From NCBI RefSeq assembly GCF_030381805.1, contig NZ_JAUDRH010000003.1:478305-542304 (forward strand): 64,000 bases of DNA. The letters are read 5' to 3'. Made by a program: the position numbers and the translations under genes. Shown here in pieces: positions 25,574 to 33,645 of this stretch. The number at the start of each line of letters is the position of its first letter. The first letter of the stretch is position 1. Source of the DNA: Chlorogloeopsis sp. ULAP01. Its GTDB lineage: Bacteria; Cyanobacteriota; Cyanobacteriia; Cyanobacteriales; Nostocaceae. The notes below the pieces were generated by a model. The model saw nothing but the letters and a program-made list of their open reading frames with translations. It was not told the DNA's origin and did no database searches.

Positions 25574-27094
25574 ATGTCTCAACTCCCCGGAAAAGCAATC
25601 TCTTATTGGATTGCTTCAACTCCTCACACATCAAATTTTCCATCTCTGACAAATGAGATATCAGTTGATGTCGCAATTGTAGGAGGAGGAATTGCCGGAA
25701 TTACGGCTGCGATACTCCTCAAACGCGCTGGAAAGACTGTTGCAGTGCTTGATGCCCAGCAAATTGCAACAGGTGTCAGTGGGCATACAACAGCTAAGGT
25801 AACTTCACTTCATCAGCTAATTTATGCTCAGTTAATTAAGGAAGCTGGTGAAGAAAAGGCGCAGATTTATGCAGATTCTAATCAAATTGCAATCGAAAGA
25901 GTTGCACAGTTTGTAGAAGAAGAAAATATTGATTGCGATTTCAGTCGCACAAGTGCTTATACATTTGCAGAAACAACAGAAACATTAGATGATGTGCGCT
26001 CAGAAGTTGAAGCAGCAGTTAAGTTAGGATTACCTGCTTCGTTTGTAACAGAAACTTCTTTGCCATTTGCGATCGCAGGAGCAGTAAAATTTGACAATCA
26101 AGCTCAATTTCATGCTCGTAAATATTTGCTACATCTTGCCAAGCTCATTGATGGTAATGGCAGTTATGTGTTTGAAAATACGCGTGTACGGAACGTCGAA
26201 GAAGGAACTCCTTGTCAGGTAATAACAGCTACTGGAGTTATCAAAGCAAAAGATGTAATTATTGCTACCAATGCGCCTATTTTAGATCAAGGATTATTTT
26301 TTGCTAAAAATTATCCCAAACGTTCCTATATTATTGCTGCCCGCATTGATCCAAATCAGGCTCCGGAAGGAATGTACATTGGTACAGGTAATGATTATCA
26401 GTCGATTCGAACAACTCCTGCTCCAGATGGAGGATTGCTGTTATTGATAGGTGGTGGAGGACATAAAGTTGGTACTGTTACTAATACAGAGGAGCGTTAC
26501 CTCCAGTTAGAAGCTTACGCTCGTTCCCGTTTTGGAGTAGAACAATTTGAGTACCGTTGGTCTACACAGGATATGGTTTCCTTCGATCAGCTGCCCTATA
26601 TTGGTAAAGTAACTCCCTTTAACAATCATTTATACGTGGCAACTGGTTTTAGTCTTTGGGGTATGAGCAAAGGCACACTGGCAGGAATGCTGCTTTCTGA
26701 TTTAGTTTTGGGAGTTGATAATCCTTGGCTCAAGCTCTACAACTCTACCCGTGCTACTCCGTTTGTAACTGTCGAATCTCTCAAGAACAATCTAGAAGTA
26801 GGATTTCATTGGGTAGGCGATCGCCTCAAAGGACTTGAGCGTTCTTCTTTGGCTGATGTTGCTCCAGGTGAAGGAAAGTTACTCACTATTAATGGTCACA
26901 AAATTGCTGCCTACCGAGACGAAGAAGGAAAAATTCATGCAGTATCAGCAACTTGTACCCATTTAGGCTGTATTGTTAATTGGAACAATGCAGAGAAAAG
27001 CTGGGATTGTCCTTGTCACGGAGGGCGTTTTAGCTGTGATGGTAAAGTATTACACGGCCCCCCAGTAAAAAACCTCAAACGTTACAAATCCTAG
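25574..27094 (+). CDS. FAD-dependent oxidoreductase fused to a Rieske [2Fe-2S] domain
   Basis: 506 residues in two parts. The DAO-type flavoprotein part (about 1-400) begins VDVAIVGGGIAGITAAILLKRAG, the dinucleotide fold, and then VSGHTTAKVTSLHQ. It ends with QLPYIGKVTPFNNHLYVATGFSLWGM, the second FAD motif. After a linker, a Rieske domain (about 425-506) carries CTHLGC and CPCHGGRFSCDG, the Cys-x-His and Cys-x-x-His ligands of the cluster. This DadA-like plus Rieske fusion (YhfW type) occurs in many bacteria; the substrate is unknown, an amine or amino acid being plausible. Monocistronic as far as can be seen. Confidence 0.93.
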   Translation: MSQLPGKAISYWIASTPHTSNFPSLTNEISVDVAIVGGGIAGITAAILLKRAGKTVAVLDAQQIATGVSGHTTAKVTSLHQLIYAQLIKEAGEEKAQIYADSNQIAIERVAQFVEEENIDCDFSRTSAYTFAETTETLDDVRSEVEAAVKLGLPASFVTETSLPFAIAGAVKFDNQAQFHARKYLLHLAKLIDGNGSYVFENTRVRNVEEGTPCQVITATGVIKAKDVIIATNAPILDQGLFFAKNYPKRSYIIAARIDPNQAPEGMYIGTGNDYQSIRTTPAPDGGLLLLIGGGGHKVGTVTNTEERYLQLEAYARSRFGVEQFEYRWSTQDMVSFDQLPYIGKVTPFNNHLYVATGFSLWGMSKGTLAGMLLSDLVLGVDNPWLKLYNSTRATPFVTVESLKNNLEVGFHWVGDRLKGLERSSLADVAPGEGKLLTINGHKIAAYRDEEGKIHAVSATCTHLGCIVNWNNAEKSWDCPCHGGRFSCDGKVLHGPPVKNLKRYKS

Positions 27095-27546
27095 AATTGG
27101 GGATTGGGTACTGGTGACTGGGTATCGGGAATTCTCCTAAGGGAGACGCTATGCGTAGACGCGCAAGCGGCATCTCGTAGAGTACGGAGATTAGGTAAAG
27201 AGGACACGAGGATAAAGGGAATTGTGATTGACGTTCTTGCCTATGCCAGGTGCCACAACGCTCTTAACCCGACGCCAGGTGCTACAACGCGCTTAACCCG
27301 ACGCCAGGTGACGCCAGTCGCTACAACGCGCTTAACCCGCAAGGGCGCGCTGGCTCCTTTATGCCGGGGAACCCGTCCACCCTCCGGGTTCAGCAGTCCC
27401 CCATCGCCGGGAACCGCCAAGACGGGGGCTGCTTCACCGCACTGGCTCCGCAACGCACTGGCTCCGCAAGGGCGCACTGGCTCTCTTGTCTCCTTGTCTT
27501 TCCTGCGCCTTGTCCTCTTCATAGCCCCTAATCCCTAGTCCCTAAT
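27095..27546. repeat. Dense palindromic repeat region
   Basis: The whole 450-bp convergent spacer is repeat DNA. It starts with ggggattgggtactgg units, then ggagacgctatgcgtagacgcgcaagcgg. Between about 27245 and 27345 there are three near-copies of a unit reading cttaacccgacgccaggtg or acaacgcgcttaacccg, then GC-rich gggaacccgtccaccctcc blocks, and finally actggctccgcaa twice. Both strands have long open frames here (27104-27538 plus; 27241-27522 minus), caused by the GC-rich repeats and not by coding. Confidence 0.75.
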
Positions 27547-28239
27547 CTACGGCATCCATTCCAAAACTACACCCACCCGACTATCTTTATCGCCACGAGA
27601 GTTTTGTTGCTGAATATCTGTAGATAAACGCAGATGGGAAGTGAGGGCATAACCCAACGACAAAGTTGTGAAACCGACTTCTTGGCTACTACCGGGAGAA
27701 ACCCAACTTTGAGTGAGAGAAATATCGGCTGCACCACCACGAGACAGTATCAACATTAATTTCACACCCACATTTACCCCGTCTGTTGAATAATCGTCAG
27801 TTTGTAAATACCGATATCCTACCAGTGGTGCAAAGTTAACATAGCTGCCTAGTGGACGCAAATAATAATATAAATCTGTACCATATGTTTCACGTTTATC
27901 ATTGAATGCTGCCTGATATTCACCACTGATTGTTAAGCCACTACGACCGATAAATATATCCTCTACACCAAAATTTATTCCACTTGCATTCCCACTAGAA
28001 GGAAAGTAAGAATAACCTAGCCTAACTCTAGTCCGAAAACTAGGTTCATTACGTATATCTTCCAATACATTTGGTATTTGACGCCGCCATCTTTGTAAAA
28101 CAGGACTATTTTTGATTACTTCTGGACTTAAATCTAAATCTTGAGCTTGGGATTTTGGAGTTTCGCATCGACTAGGGGCAGTCATCAAAAGTAAATTAAT
28201 ACCTAATCCAAAGCATAAAATTGACAACTTGCCTTTCAT
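27547..28239 (-). CDS. Exported outer-membrane-like beta-rich protein, unknown function
   Basis: 230 residues. A signal peptide is present (MKGKLSILCFGLGINLLLMTAPSRC, cleavage near the Cys; possibly a lipoprotein). Residues about 80-230 alternate short hydrophobic and polar strands, rich in Tyr, Gly and Ser (FRTRVRLGYSYFPSSG, GTDLYYYLRPLGSYVNFAPLV, VGFTTLSLGYAL) and end with an aromatic-containing VVLEWMP, as in outer-membrane beta-barrels. I do not recognise a named family. It lies immediately downstream of acsF, beyond that gene's terminator, so it probably has its own promoter. Confidence 0.75.
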   Translation of the reverse strand: MKGKLSILCFGLGINLLLMTAPSRCETPKSQAQDLDLSPEVIKNSPVLQRWRRQIPNVLEDIRNEPSFRTRVRLGYSYFPSSGNASGINFGVEDIFIGRSGLTISGEYQAAFNDKRETYGTDLYYYLRPLGSYVNFAPLVGYRYLQTDDYSTDGVNVGVKLMLILSRGGAADISLTQSWVSPGSSQEVGFTTLSLGYALTSHLRLSTDIQQQNSRGDKDSRVGVVLEWMP

Positions 28240-28270
28240 TCCTGGGTGTCCTTATGTCTCGGCGGTTCGT

Positions 28271-28305
28271 AAAAAAAAGTGGTTCTACCCTCAGCAGAAC
28301 CACTT
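28271..28305 (-). terminator. Intrinsic terminator of acsF
   Basis: On the minus strand the 10-bp stem AAGTGGTTCT / AGAACCACTT encloses a 9-nt loop and is followed by eight T residues. It lies 25 bp after the acsF stop. A textbook rho-independent terminator. Confidence 0.92.
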
Positions 28306-28329
28306 AATTTTTAGCAAAACCTGGAGAAC

Positions 28330-29406
28330 TTAGCGTACAGTTCCTTCGACGGCAGCAGCATTAATAGGTTTCATCAAGTACAGCCGCAGCATCTGCCAAC
28401 CATTGGAAATGTAATAAGGCAGTTTCTGGAAGAATTGGAAGAATTTAGGAGTATTAGAGCAAGCGATCGCTGTCAACTTTTCGTTATTCTTGACACAAAT
28501 CTCCAACCGCTCATAAAACTCTGGGTTTTCTACATCCAGCATTACCGGGAACACCCGCCCAGCAGTTTCATTTGTCTTTTCAATCACGTGTTTGTCGTAT
28601 TCTCTTGCATCCAATCCAATCGAGGCATAGAAGTCGTAGCGCTGGATGTCATTGAGATACATCGTCGCAAACACTGACAGCAAGAAGAAGCGACACCATA
28701 GCCGCGCCTTCCAGTCATTGAGCATTTGCGGCTGAGATTTCATTACAGCATCAAAGAAATCTCCGTGACGGTTTTCATCCTGACACCAGTTTTCAAACCA
28801 ACGGAAGATAGGATAAATTCTGTCTTCTGGATGTGCTTCCAGGTGACGGAAAATCGTGATATAGCGCCAATAACCTATCTTTTCCGAAAGGTAGGTAGCG
28901 TAGAAAATGAATTTCGGCTCAAAGTAGGTGTAATTTTTGCTCTTGGTTAAAAAGCCCAAATCCAAAGACAGATTAAAATCTGCCATTGCTTTGTTTAAAA
29001 AGCCGGCATGACGCGCTTCATCCCGTGACATCAGGCTAAAACATTCTGCCAAAACTGGGCTTTTGTCTTTGAGACGGCGGCTAAGTTCTTTGTAAAGCAA
29101 AAAGCCAGAAAACTCAGCCGTACACGAACGCTCTAGAAATTCAACAAATAATTGGCGAGTTTCCCCGTCAATATGATCCCAGGATTGTTCAAACTCGGCA
29201 TCCCGAACAAAGTGATGGCGGTTGTAATCAGCACGAAATTCTTCCAGGATAGCTCTTAACTCGTCTTCATTGACGGAGATATCCATCCGCGCCATCGCAT
29301 CAAAATCAGTAGTGTAAAAACGGGGTGTTAACAGGGTATCTTTTGCCGGAACTTTAATTCCCGGACGCAATTCTTCAAAACCTGGTTTTTTTAGGGAATC
29401 TACCAT
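28330..29406 (-). CDS. acsF: Magnesium-protoporphyrin IX monomethyl ester oxidative cyclase
   Basis: Oxygen-dependent diiron enzyme that forms the fifth (E) ring of chlorophyll. 358 residues, family length. Diiron ligands are visible in the two E-x-x-H motifs DEARHAGFLN (about 146-155) and DENRHGDFFD (about 211-220), with further Glu residues in FVEFLERSCTAEF and YLSEKIGYWRY. The N-terminus TLLTPRFYTTDFDAMARMDI is the signature cyanobacterial AcsF opening. The gene is not next to other chlorophyll genes here, and it ends with its own terminator. Confidence 0.97.
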   Translation of the reverse strand: MVDSLKKPGFEELRPGIKVPAKDTLLTPRFYTTDFDAMARMDISVNEDELRAILEEFRADYNRHHFVRDAEFEQSWDHIDGETRQLFVEFLERSCTAEFSGFLLYKELSRRLKDKSPVLAECFSLMSRDEARHAGFLNKAMADFNLSLDLGFLTKSKNYTYFEPKFIFYATYLSEKIGYWRYITIFRHLEAHPEDRIYPIFRWFENWCQDENRHGDFFDAVMKSQPQMLNDWKARLWCRFFLLSVFATMYLNDIQRYDFYASIGLDAREYDKHVIEKTNETAGRVFPVMLDVENPEFYERLEICVKNNEKLTAIACSNTPKFFQFFQKLPYYISNGWQMLRLYLMKPINAAAVEGTVR

Positions 29407-29799
29407 GTCGCAATTGCCATGAATGACTTTTTATTGTTGAATGCCCTAGAAAGCCAAGGTTTTTGCTTTCAAGTGGCGCAACAGACCAGAATAATATATT
29501 TGTGTATTAAAAATCAGTCTACCAAGGTGCAGGGTACGAACAGAGGGATAAAACATTAAGAGTTGCAACAAAATCGTTAGGGAGGAGGGGGGAGACGCGG
29601 GGATAAGGGGACACGGAGACGCGGGGACAAGGGGAGATGGGGAGACAAGCAACCTATTAACCACTAACCACTAACCAATGACCAATGACTAATCTACCCA
29701 ACTTCAAAAATCACGAATAAACTGGACAAATCTGTTGCCAATGAAAAATTTATCATTCAATTAGGTAATATCCCTACTCACTCCCTCACTCCAAAAACT
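29407..29799. other. Intergenic region upstream of the reverse transcriptase
   Basis: Carries the acsF promoter side (to about 29500), a purine-rich gggagacgcggggac repeat tract (29580-29648), heptamer repeats (29651-29690, taaccactaaccaatgacc) and AT-rich sequence up to the RT start. I searched by eye for a long hairpin flanked by inverted repeats, as in retron msr-msd RNA, and found none. Confidence 0.5.
29580..29690. repeat. Purine-rich tandem tract plus heptamer repeats
   Basis: Units of the form gggg-a-c/t-a-c/a-ggggac (gacgcggggataagggg, gacgcggggacaagggg) repeat about twice, then (c)taaccactaaccaatgac units. The purine tract resembles stretches at 32990-33060 and 46128-46155. Confidence 0.6.
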
Positions 29800-31212
29800 A
29801 TGACTGATCAACCCCGCACCCGTGAGGAACTATACGATCGCATCCGCAAGATGGGCAGAGAGGAATTCATCCTCGAAGAGATGATCCGCTATGGTTTTTG
29901 GCCTGCTCAAGGTAGCATACCGCAAGATCCAGCAGATGAAATTCGCCGCGCTGGAGAAATTAGAAGGGAACTAGAAAAGCTACGCCAGGAAAGTAGCCGC
30001 CTCCAGAATGAAAAAGCACTGCGTAAGCAGATGTTGAAACAGCGTTTGGAAGAATCGCGACGCAAGCAGCAACAAACAAAAGAACGCCGAGAAAGAGAAC
30101 GCCAAGAAAATAGCCAGGCTTGGAAACAGAAAAAACAACAAGAGATTATTTATCTTGGTGAGGGTGTATCTGCTGGATTAAATTACAGCCAAGGCAATGA
30201 GGAAAAGTTGCGATCGCTAGGTTTACCACTGTGCAACACCGCAGAAGAAATTGCGGCAGCAATGGAAATTAGTGTTGGTAAACTCAGATTTTTGGCTTTT
30301 GATCGCAAAACATCTACTGTATCCCATTACATCCGTTTTAAAATCCCGAAAAAAACTGGTGGAGAGCGGTTGATCTCAGCACCGATGCCTCATTTAAAAC
30401 AGTCACAGCACTGGATTTTAGAGAATCTTCTCCAAAAATTGGAAGTTCACGACGCTGCACATGGCTTTCGTATCCAACGTTCTATTGTTACCAATGCTAC
30501 TCCCCATGTTGGCGCTGATGTCATTATCAACTTTGATCTCAAGGATTTTTTCCCTACAATTTCTTACAAGCGTGTCAAAGGGCTTTTTCTATCCTTTGGT
30601 TACTCGGAAGCCGCAGCAACAATATTTGGTTTGCTCTGTACAGCTGCCGAAGTTGAGGAATTGGAGTTAGATGGCAAGACATATTATGTAGCACTGGCAG
30701 AAAGACATCTTCCCCAAGGTTCGCCAGCCAGCCCAGTAATTACCAATCTTCTTTGTCGCCGCTTAGACAGAAAATTAACAACAATGGCGGAAAGTTTGGG
30801 TTTTACTTACACCCGCTACGCCGACGACATCACCTTTTCTGCCTCTGACGATAGCTTACGTCATATCTGCAATCTTCTAAAACGCACAGAGTCAATAGTT
30901 ACTTATGAAGGTTTTACCATTAATCAGGACAAAACTAGAATTCTCCGCAAATCCCGTCAGCAGGAAGTTACGGGAGTAGTGGTGAACAATAAACTCAATA
31001 TTTCCAAAAAGATATTAAAGCAGTTCCGTGCTACTTTATATCAAATTGAAAAAGACGGTATAGAAGGCAAACATTGGGGAAATTCTACTAATTTGATTGC
31101 TGCCATTAGCGGCTTCGCTAATTTTGTGGCAATGGTAAATCCTGAAAAAGGCGTGGAGTTTCAGCAGCAAGTACAACGCATTAAAAAGAAATATTCTCGC
31201 CGCCAAAAGTGA
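29800..31212 (+). CDS. Retron-type reverse transcriptase, Mx162-like
   Basis: RNA-directed DNA polymerase, 470 residues. Residues 1-125 form a charged N-terminal domain with a helical segment (EEFILEEMIRYGFWP) and a strongly basic coiled coil. The RT domain (about 150-430) shows ERLISAPMPHLKQSQHWIL, motif A NFDLKDFFPTI, LPQGSPASPVITNLLCRR, the catalytic YADDITFS (motif C) and VTGVVVNNKLNIS. The N-terminal extension, HGFRIQRSIVTNA, PHVGADVIINFDLKDFFP and LCRRLDRKL recall myxobacterial retron RTs such as Mx162 (from memory; no alignment was run). No group II intron maturase domain or HNH is present, and no neighbouring effector gene is visible. A MITE lies about 100 bp downstream. Confidence 0.88.
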   Translation: MTDQPRTREELYDRIRKMGREEFILEEMIRYGFWPAQGSIPQDPADEIRRAGEIRRELEKLRQESSRLQNEKALRKQMLKQRLEESRRKQQQTKERRERERQENSQAWKQKKQQEIIYLGEGVSAGLNYSQGNEEKLRSLGLPLCNTAEEIAAAMEISVGKLRFLAFDRKTSTVSHYIRFKIPKKTGGERLISAPMPHLKQSQHWILENLLQKLEVHDAAHGFRIQRSIVTNATPHVGADVIINFDLKDFFPTISYKRVKGLFLSFGYSEAAATIFGLLCTAAEVEELELDGKTYYVALAERHLPQGSPASPVITNLLCRRLDRKLTTMAESLGFTYTRYADDITFSASDDSLRHICNLLKRTESIVTYEGFTINQDKTRILRKSRQQEVTGVVVNNKLNISKKILKQFRATLYQIEKDGIEGKHWGNSTNLIAAISGFANFVAMVNPEKGVEFQQQVQRIKKKYSRRQK

Positions 31213-31316
31213 GTGATTTAACTAAAGTCAGGGAATAAATCTCTGATTTCATAGTTATACTATTTTCTTAGATAACTTGGTTTTAGAAATTATCAAAAAA
31301 TAAATTACCTAATAAA

Positions 31317-31401
31317 TGTAGGGTGGGTTAGCGATAGCGTAACCCACAATGATTCGAGGTTTGATAGTGCGTTACGGATTATCTTCCTAACGCACGCTAC
31401 A
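31317..31401. repeat. MITE with two hairpins (85 bp)
   Basis: Terminal inverted repeats TGTAGGGTGGGTTA and (right end, reverse complement) TGTAGCGTGCGTTA match at 12 of 14 positions. Each half also forms its own hairpin: gtgggttagc...gtaacccac and gtgcgttac...ctaacgcac. This gtgggttagcg / taacgcac layout is a common non-autonomous element in cyanobacteria. It sits between the reverse transcriptase and sodA. Confidence 0.82.
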
Positions 31402-31429
31402 AATTGGAGATTTTTCAATTGAAAGTCCC

Positions 31430-32044
31430 TTACTGCCTTGCTGTTTCAAACCTACGATTGACCTCATCCCAGTCTACTACGTTCCACCAAGCATCTAGAT
31501 AGTCTTTTCTACGGTTTTGATACTTGAGGTAATAAGCGTGTTCCCACACATCATTACCTAACAATGGGTAAAGCCGACTGGTGAGGGGACTATCTTGATT
31601 AGGAGTAGTGACAATTTCGAGTCTGCCAGAAGAGTTAAAAGTCAACCATACCCAGCCACTACCAAATTGCTTCATTCCAGCTTCGTTAAACTGCTGCTTG
31701 AAGTTGTCAAAACTGCTGAAAGTTACTTCAATTGCCTCAGTAATGGCTCCAGTTGGTGTTTTGCTACCATTTGGACTCATACTTTTCCAAAACAGGGTGT
31801 GGTTAAAATGTCCCCCTGCATTGTTCCGCACAACTGTGCGAATTTCTGATGGTATTTGCTCTAAATTGATGATTAACTCCTCAACGGATTTACTCATCAA
31901 GTCTGGATACTTTTCTAAAGCTGCATTCAAGTTATTGACATAGGCAGCATGATGTTTGTCGTGGTGCAACTGCATAGTTTGAGCATCTATATACGGCTCC
32001 AATGCAGCATAGTCATAAGGCAATGGCGCTAATGTATGAGCCAT
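31430..32044 (-). CDS. sodA: Superoxide dismutase, Mn type
   Basis: Detoxifies superoxide; 204 residues. Metal ligands: His27 (LHHDKHHAAYV), His in GGHFNHTLFWKSM, Asp and His in DVWEHAYYLKYQNRR. The motifs AGGHFNH and NQDSPL (instead of the AAQVWNH and AGTPL of Fe enzymes) indicate the manganese form. There is no obvious signal peptide, so a cytosolic location is likely, although a longer form would be exported in some Nostocales. The start follows a GGAGAGACAC-type site. It is flanked by the MITE and an AT-rich spacer. Confidence 0.95.
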   Translation of the reverse strand: MAHTLAPLPYDYAALEPYIDAQTMQLHHDKHHAAYVNNLNAALEKYPDLMSKSVEELIINLEQIPSEIRTVVRNNAGGHFNHTLFWKSMSPNGSKTPTGAITEAIEVTFSSFDNFKQQFNEAGMKQFGSGWVWLTFNSSGRLEIVTTPNQDSPLTSRLYPLLGNDVWEHAYYLKYQNRRKDYLDAWWNVVDWDEVNRRFETARQ

Positions 32045-32436
32045 GTGTCTCTCCTATGTATGTGAGTGAGCAAAAACTATTTAGATCAGCTTTATAAGTG
32101 CTGAAGGTTAACAGGCTTTGATCTGAACAATAAATTATCCTCTTAGCTATATCATAGCCATAATGATTATGAGTTGCAACTAATAAAATAAGAAAAAGAT
32201 AATAAAAGTCATTATTGATATATTTTCAAAACTCAGCTTGTGAGTATTACTATCAACTAGATTAATTTCTTACGGAGCGTTGTCATGTCGCACTTAGAAT
32301 GCCCTAGTATCTAGTTCTCTGGTATAAAGCGATCGCATTCATTGCATCCAGCTAGATTGACACACTTTTGTCATAGTTATTAACCAAACTAGAAGTATAG
32401 AACTGATACTAGTCTTTCGTTTATTTGTTACTTAAG
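32045..32436. other. Intergenic spacer between sodA and the small membrane protein
   Basis: 392 bp, AT-rich. Both genes point outward, so it should hold two promoters. No palindrome or gene noted. Confidence 0.45.
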
Positions 32437-32922
32437 ATGTCTCACGCTTTTTCTATTCCTAAATCTAGAGATACTGTCAAAATGTTGACTACTAGTGTTG
32501 CAGCTAGTCTTCTTGCAGCTGGGGTTGCAACCGACATTGCACCACAAATTCAGCAACCAATCTCACAACTTGCTGTTGCTAGTTCCGTAAATAATCAGAT
32601 TAACGAACCTGAAAGACGAGGCAGTAATTCCACACTCATGTTAGTAACAGTTGTGGCAACTGGTGTTGCCACTGGCATTGTGTTGAGTAAAAAAGGGAAT
32701 CGCCGCCAACAGAATTTTTCATTGGCAGAGCAACAAACTTCTACCATTAGGCTTGAGCAGGCTAGCCGCAAACTGCAAAAGAAACTTATCAACCTGCTGC
32801 ATGACGATAGAGATGCTGCAACACGTCTTTTAACCCAGGCAAAACAAAAATATCCAGGCAAATCGATAGATTGGTATGCCGAGAAGGTTATTTACGATCT
32901 ACAGCGCGATCGCGGTGGGTGA
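32437..32922 (+). CDS. Hypothetical membrane-associated protein (161 aa)
   Basis: Family not recognised. N-terminal hydrophobic segment (about 15-40, MLTTSVAASLLAAGVATDIA) followed by a second short hydrophobic stretch (about 68-85, LMLVTVVATGVATGIVLS) with a basic patch (KKGNRRQQ). The remainder is a soluble helical tail (IRLEQASRKLQKKLINLL, then KQKYPGKSIDWYAEKVIYDLQRD). The upstream in-frame TTG (32425) is unlikely; ATG 32437 starts MSHAFSIPKSRD. The tail could bind nucleic acid or other partners, but there is no evidence. Confidence 0.7.
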   Translation: MSHAFSIPKSRDTVKMLTTSVAASLLAAGVATDIAPQIQQPISQLAVASSVNNQINEPERRGSNSTLMLVTVVATGVATGIVLSKKGNRRQQNFSLAEQQTSTIRLEQASRKLQKKLINLLHDDRDAATRLLTQAKQKYPGKSIDWYAEKVIYDLQRDRGG

Positions 32923-33645
32923 AAATAAGGCAGCTATGCTGGAGGCAGAGGAGGCGTGAGTTCGCCACCTGCGGGCGAACAAGGAGCACCGTGGCATAAG
33001 GTAAGACTTGGACAAGGAGAAGGATAAAGGTGGAGACAAGGGAAAAGGAGTGGAGGAAGTGATAAGAGTAAACTCTTCCCCATCCTCCCCATCTTCCCTA
33101 TCTCCCTCATCTGTTCCTTCCTCAGTACCCTTTTGCTTTTGAGGTTATTGTCATTGGCCCTTGTAAACTTTATACATTGGGTGATGTCTTAATTTTTTTA
33201 CCCTCTCCAGTATTACTCGGTATACCGATTTTGGATTTTAGAGATTAGATTAGGTTGATAAGTTTATATTCCTTTTATGCTTGTTGAGCACATAACAGAA
33301 GTCAGGAGTCAGAATCTTCTGATTTTTAGGCTCGTCAGCAGTTTTTAACAATCTCAGATTTTAAAGTAATATGAAGCGATCGCTTACAAATAAAAATATC
33401 AAACAATGAGCAAAGAATTCTAGATTTATCAGTAAGATACTTACAACCCAGCCGTATTTTTTTGGATATTGGTAATCAAGGCTATAGCTACCATAGACAA
33501 AATCTACTTTAGCTCGTCATTAATCTCCAAGTCCAAATCCAAATTAGGTTTGTATGCTGGTAATGGCGTAGCTGTAGCCAGCTAATAGCGTCAGTGAATT
33601 CTACTAGTGTGCTTGCCAAACTCAACTAGTAAACGGTAAAACCAA
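32923..33645. other. Long intergenic region upstream of tamB
   Basis: 723 bp. The first part (32940-33125) is repeat DNA: a palindromic unit (listed separately), then purine-rich ggacaaggag and pyrimidine-rich ccccatcctcccc tracts that are partly complementary. From 33130 it is AT-rich with no clear gene; the tamB promoter should lie at the right end. Confidence 0.5.
32940..32998. repeat. Dispersed hairpin repeat, copy A
   Basis: Contains TTCGCC, a 7-nt loop and GGCGAA (a short hairpin) inside a unit of about 53 bp. The same unit occurs in the opposite orientation at 59478-59531 with about four or five differences. Copy A lies downstream of the small membrane protein gene. Confidence 0.8.

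Noticed and set aside
27104..27538. Open frames of about 144 (plus) and 93 (minus) residues in the spacer after the FAD/Rieske gene
   Set aside because: Composed of GC-rich palindromic repeats; low-complexity Arg/Pro/Thr product; same units occur in other spacers.
29407..29799. Retron msr-msd RNA upstream of the RT
   Set aside because: No long hairpin or flanking inverted repeats recognised by eye; recorded as an absence.
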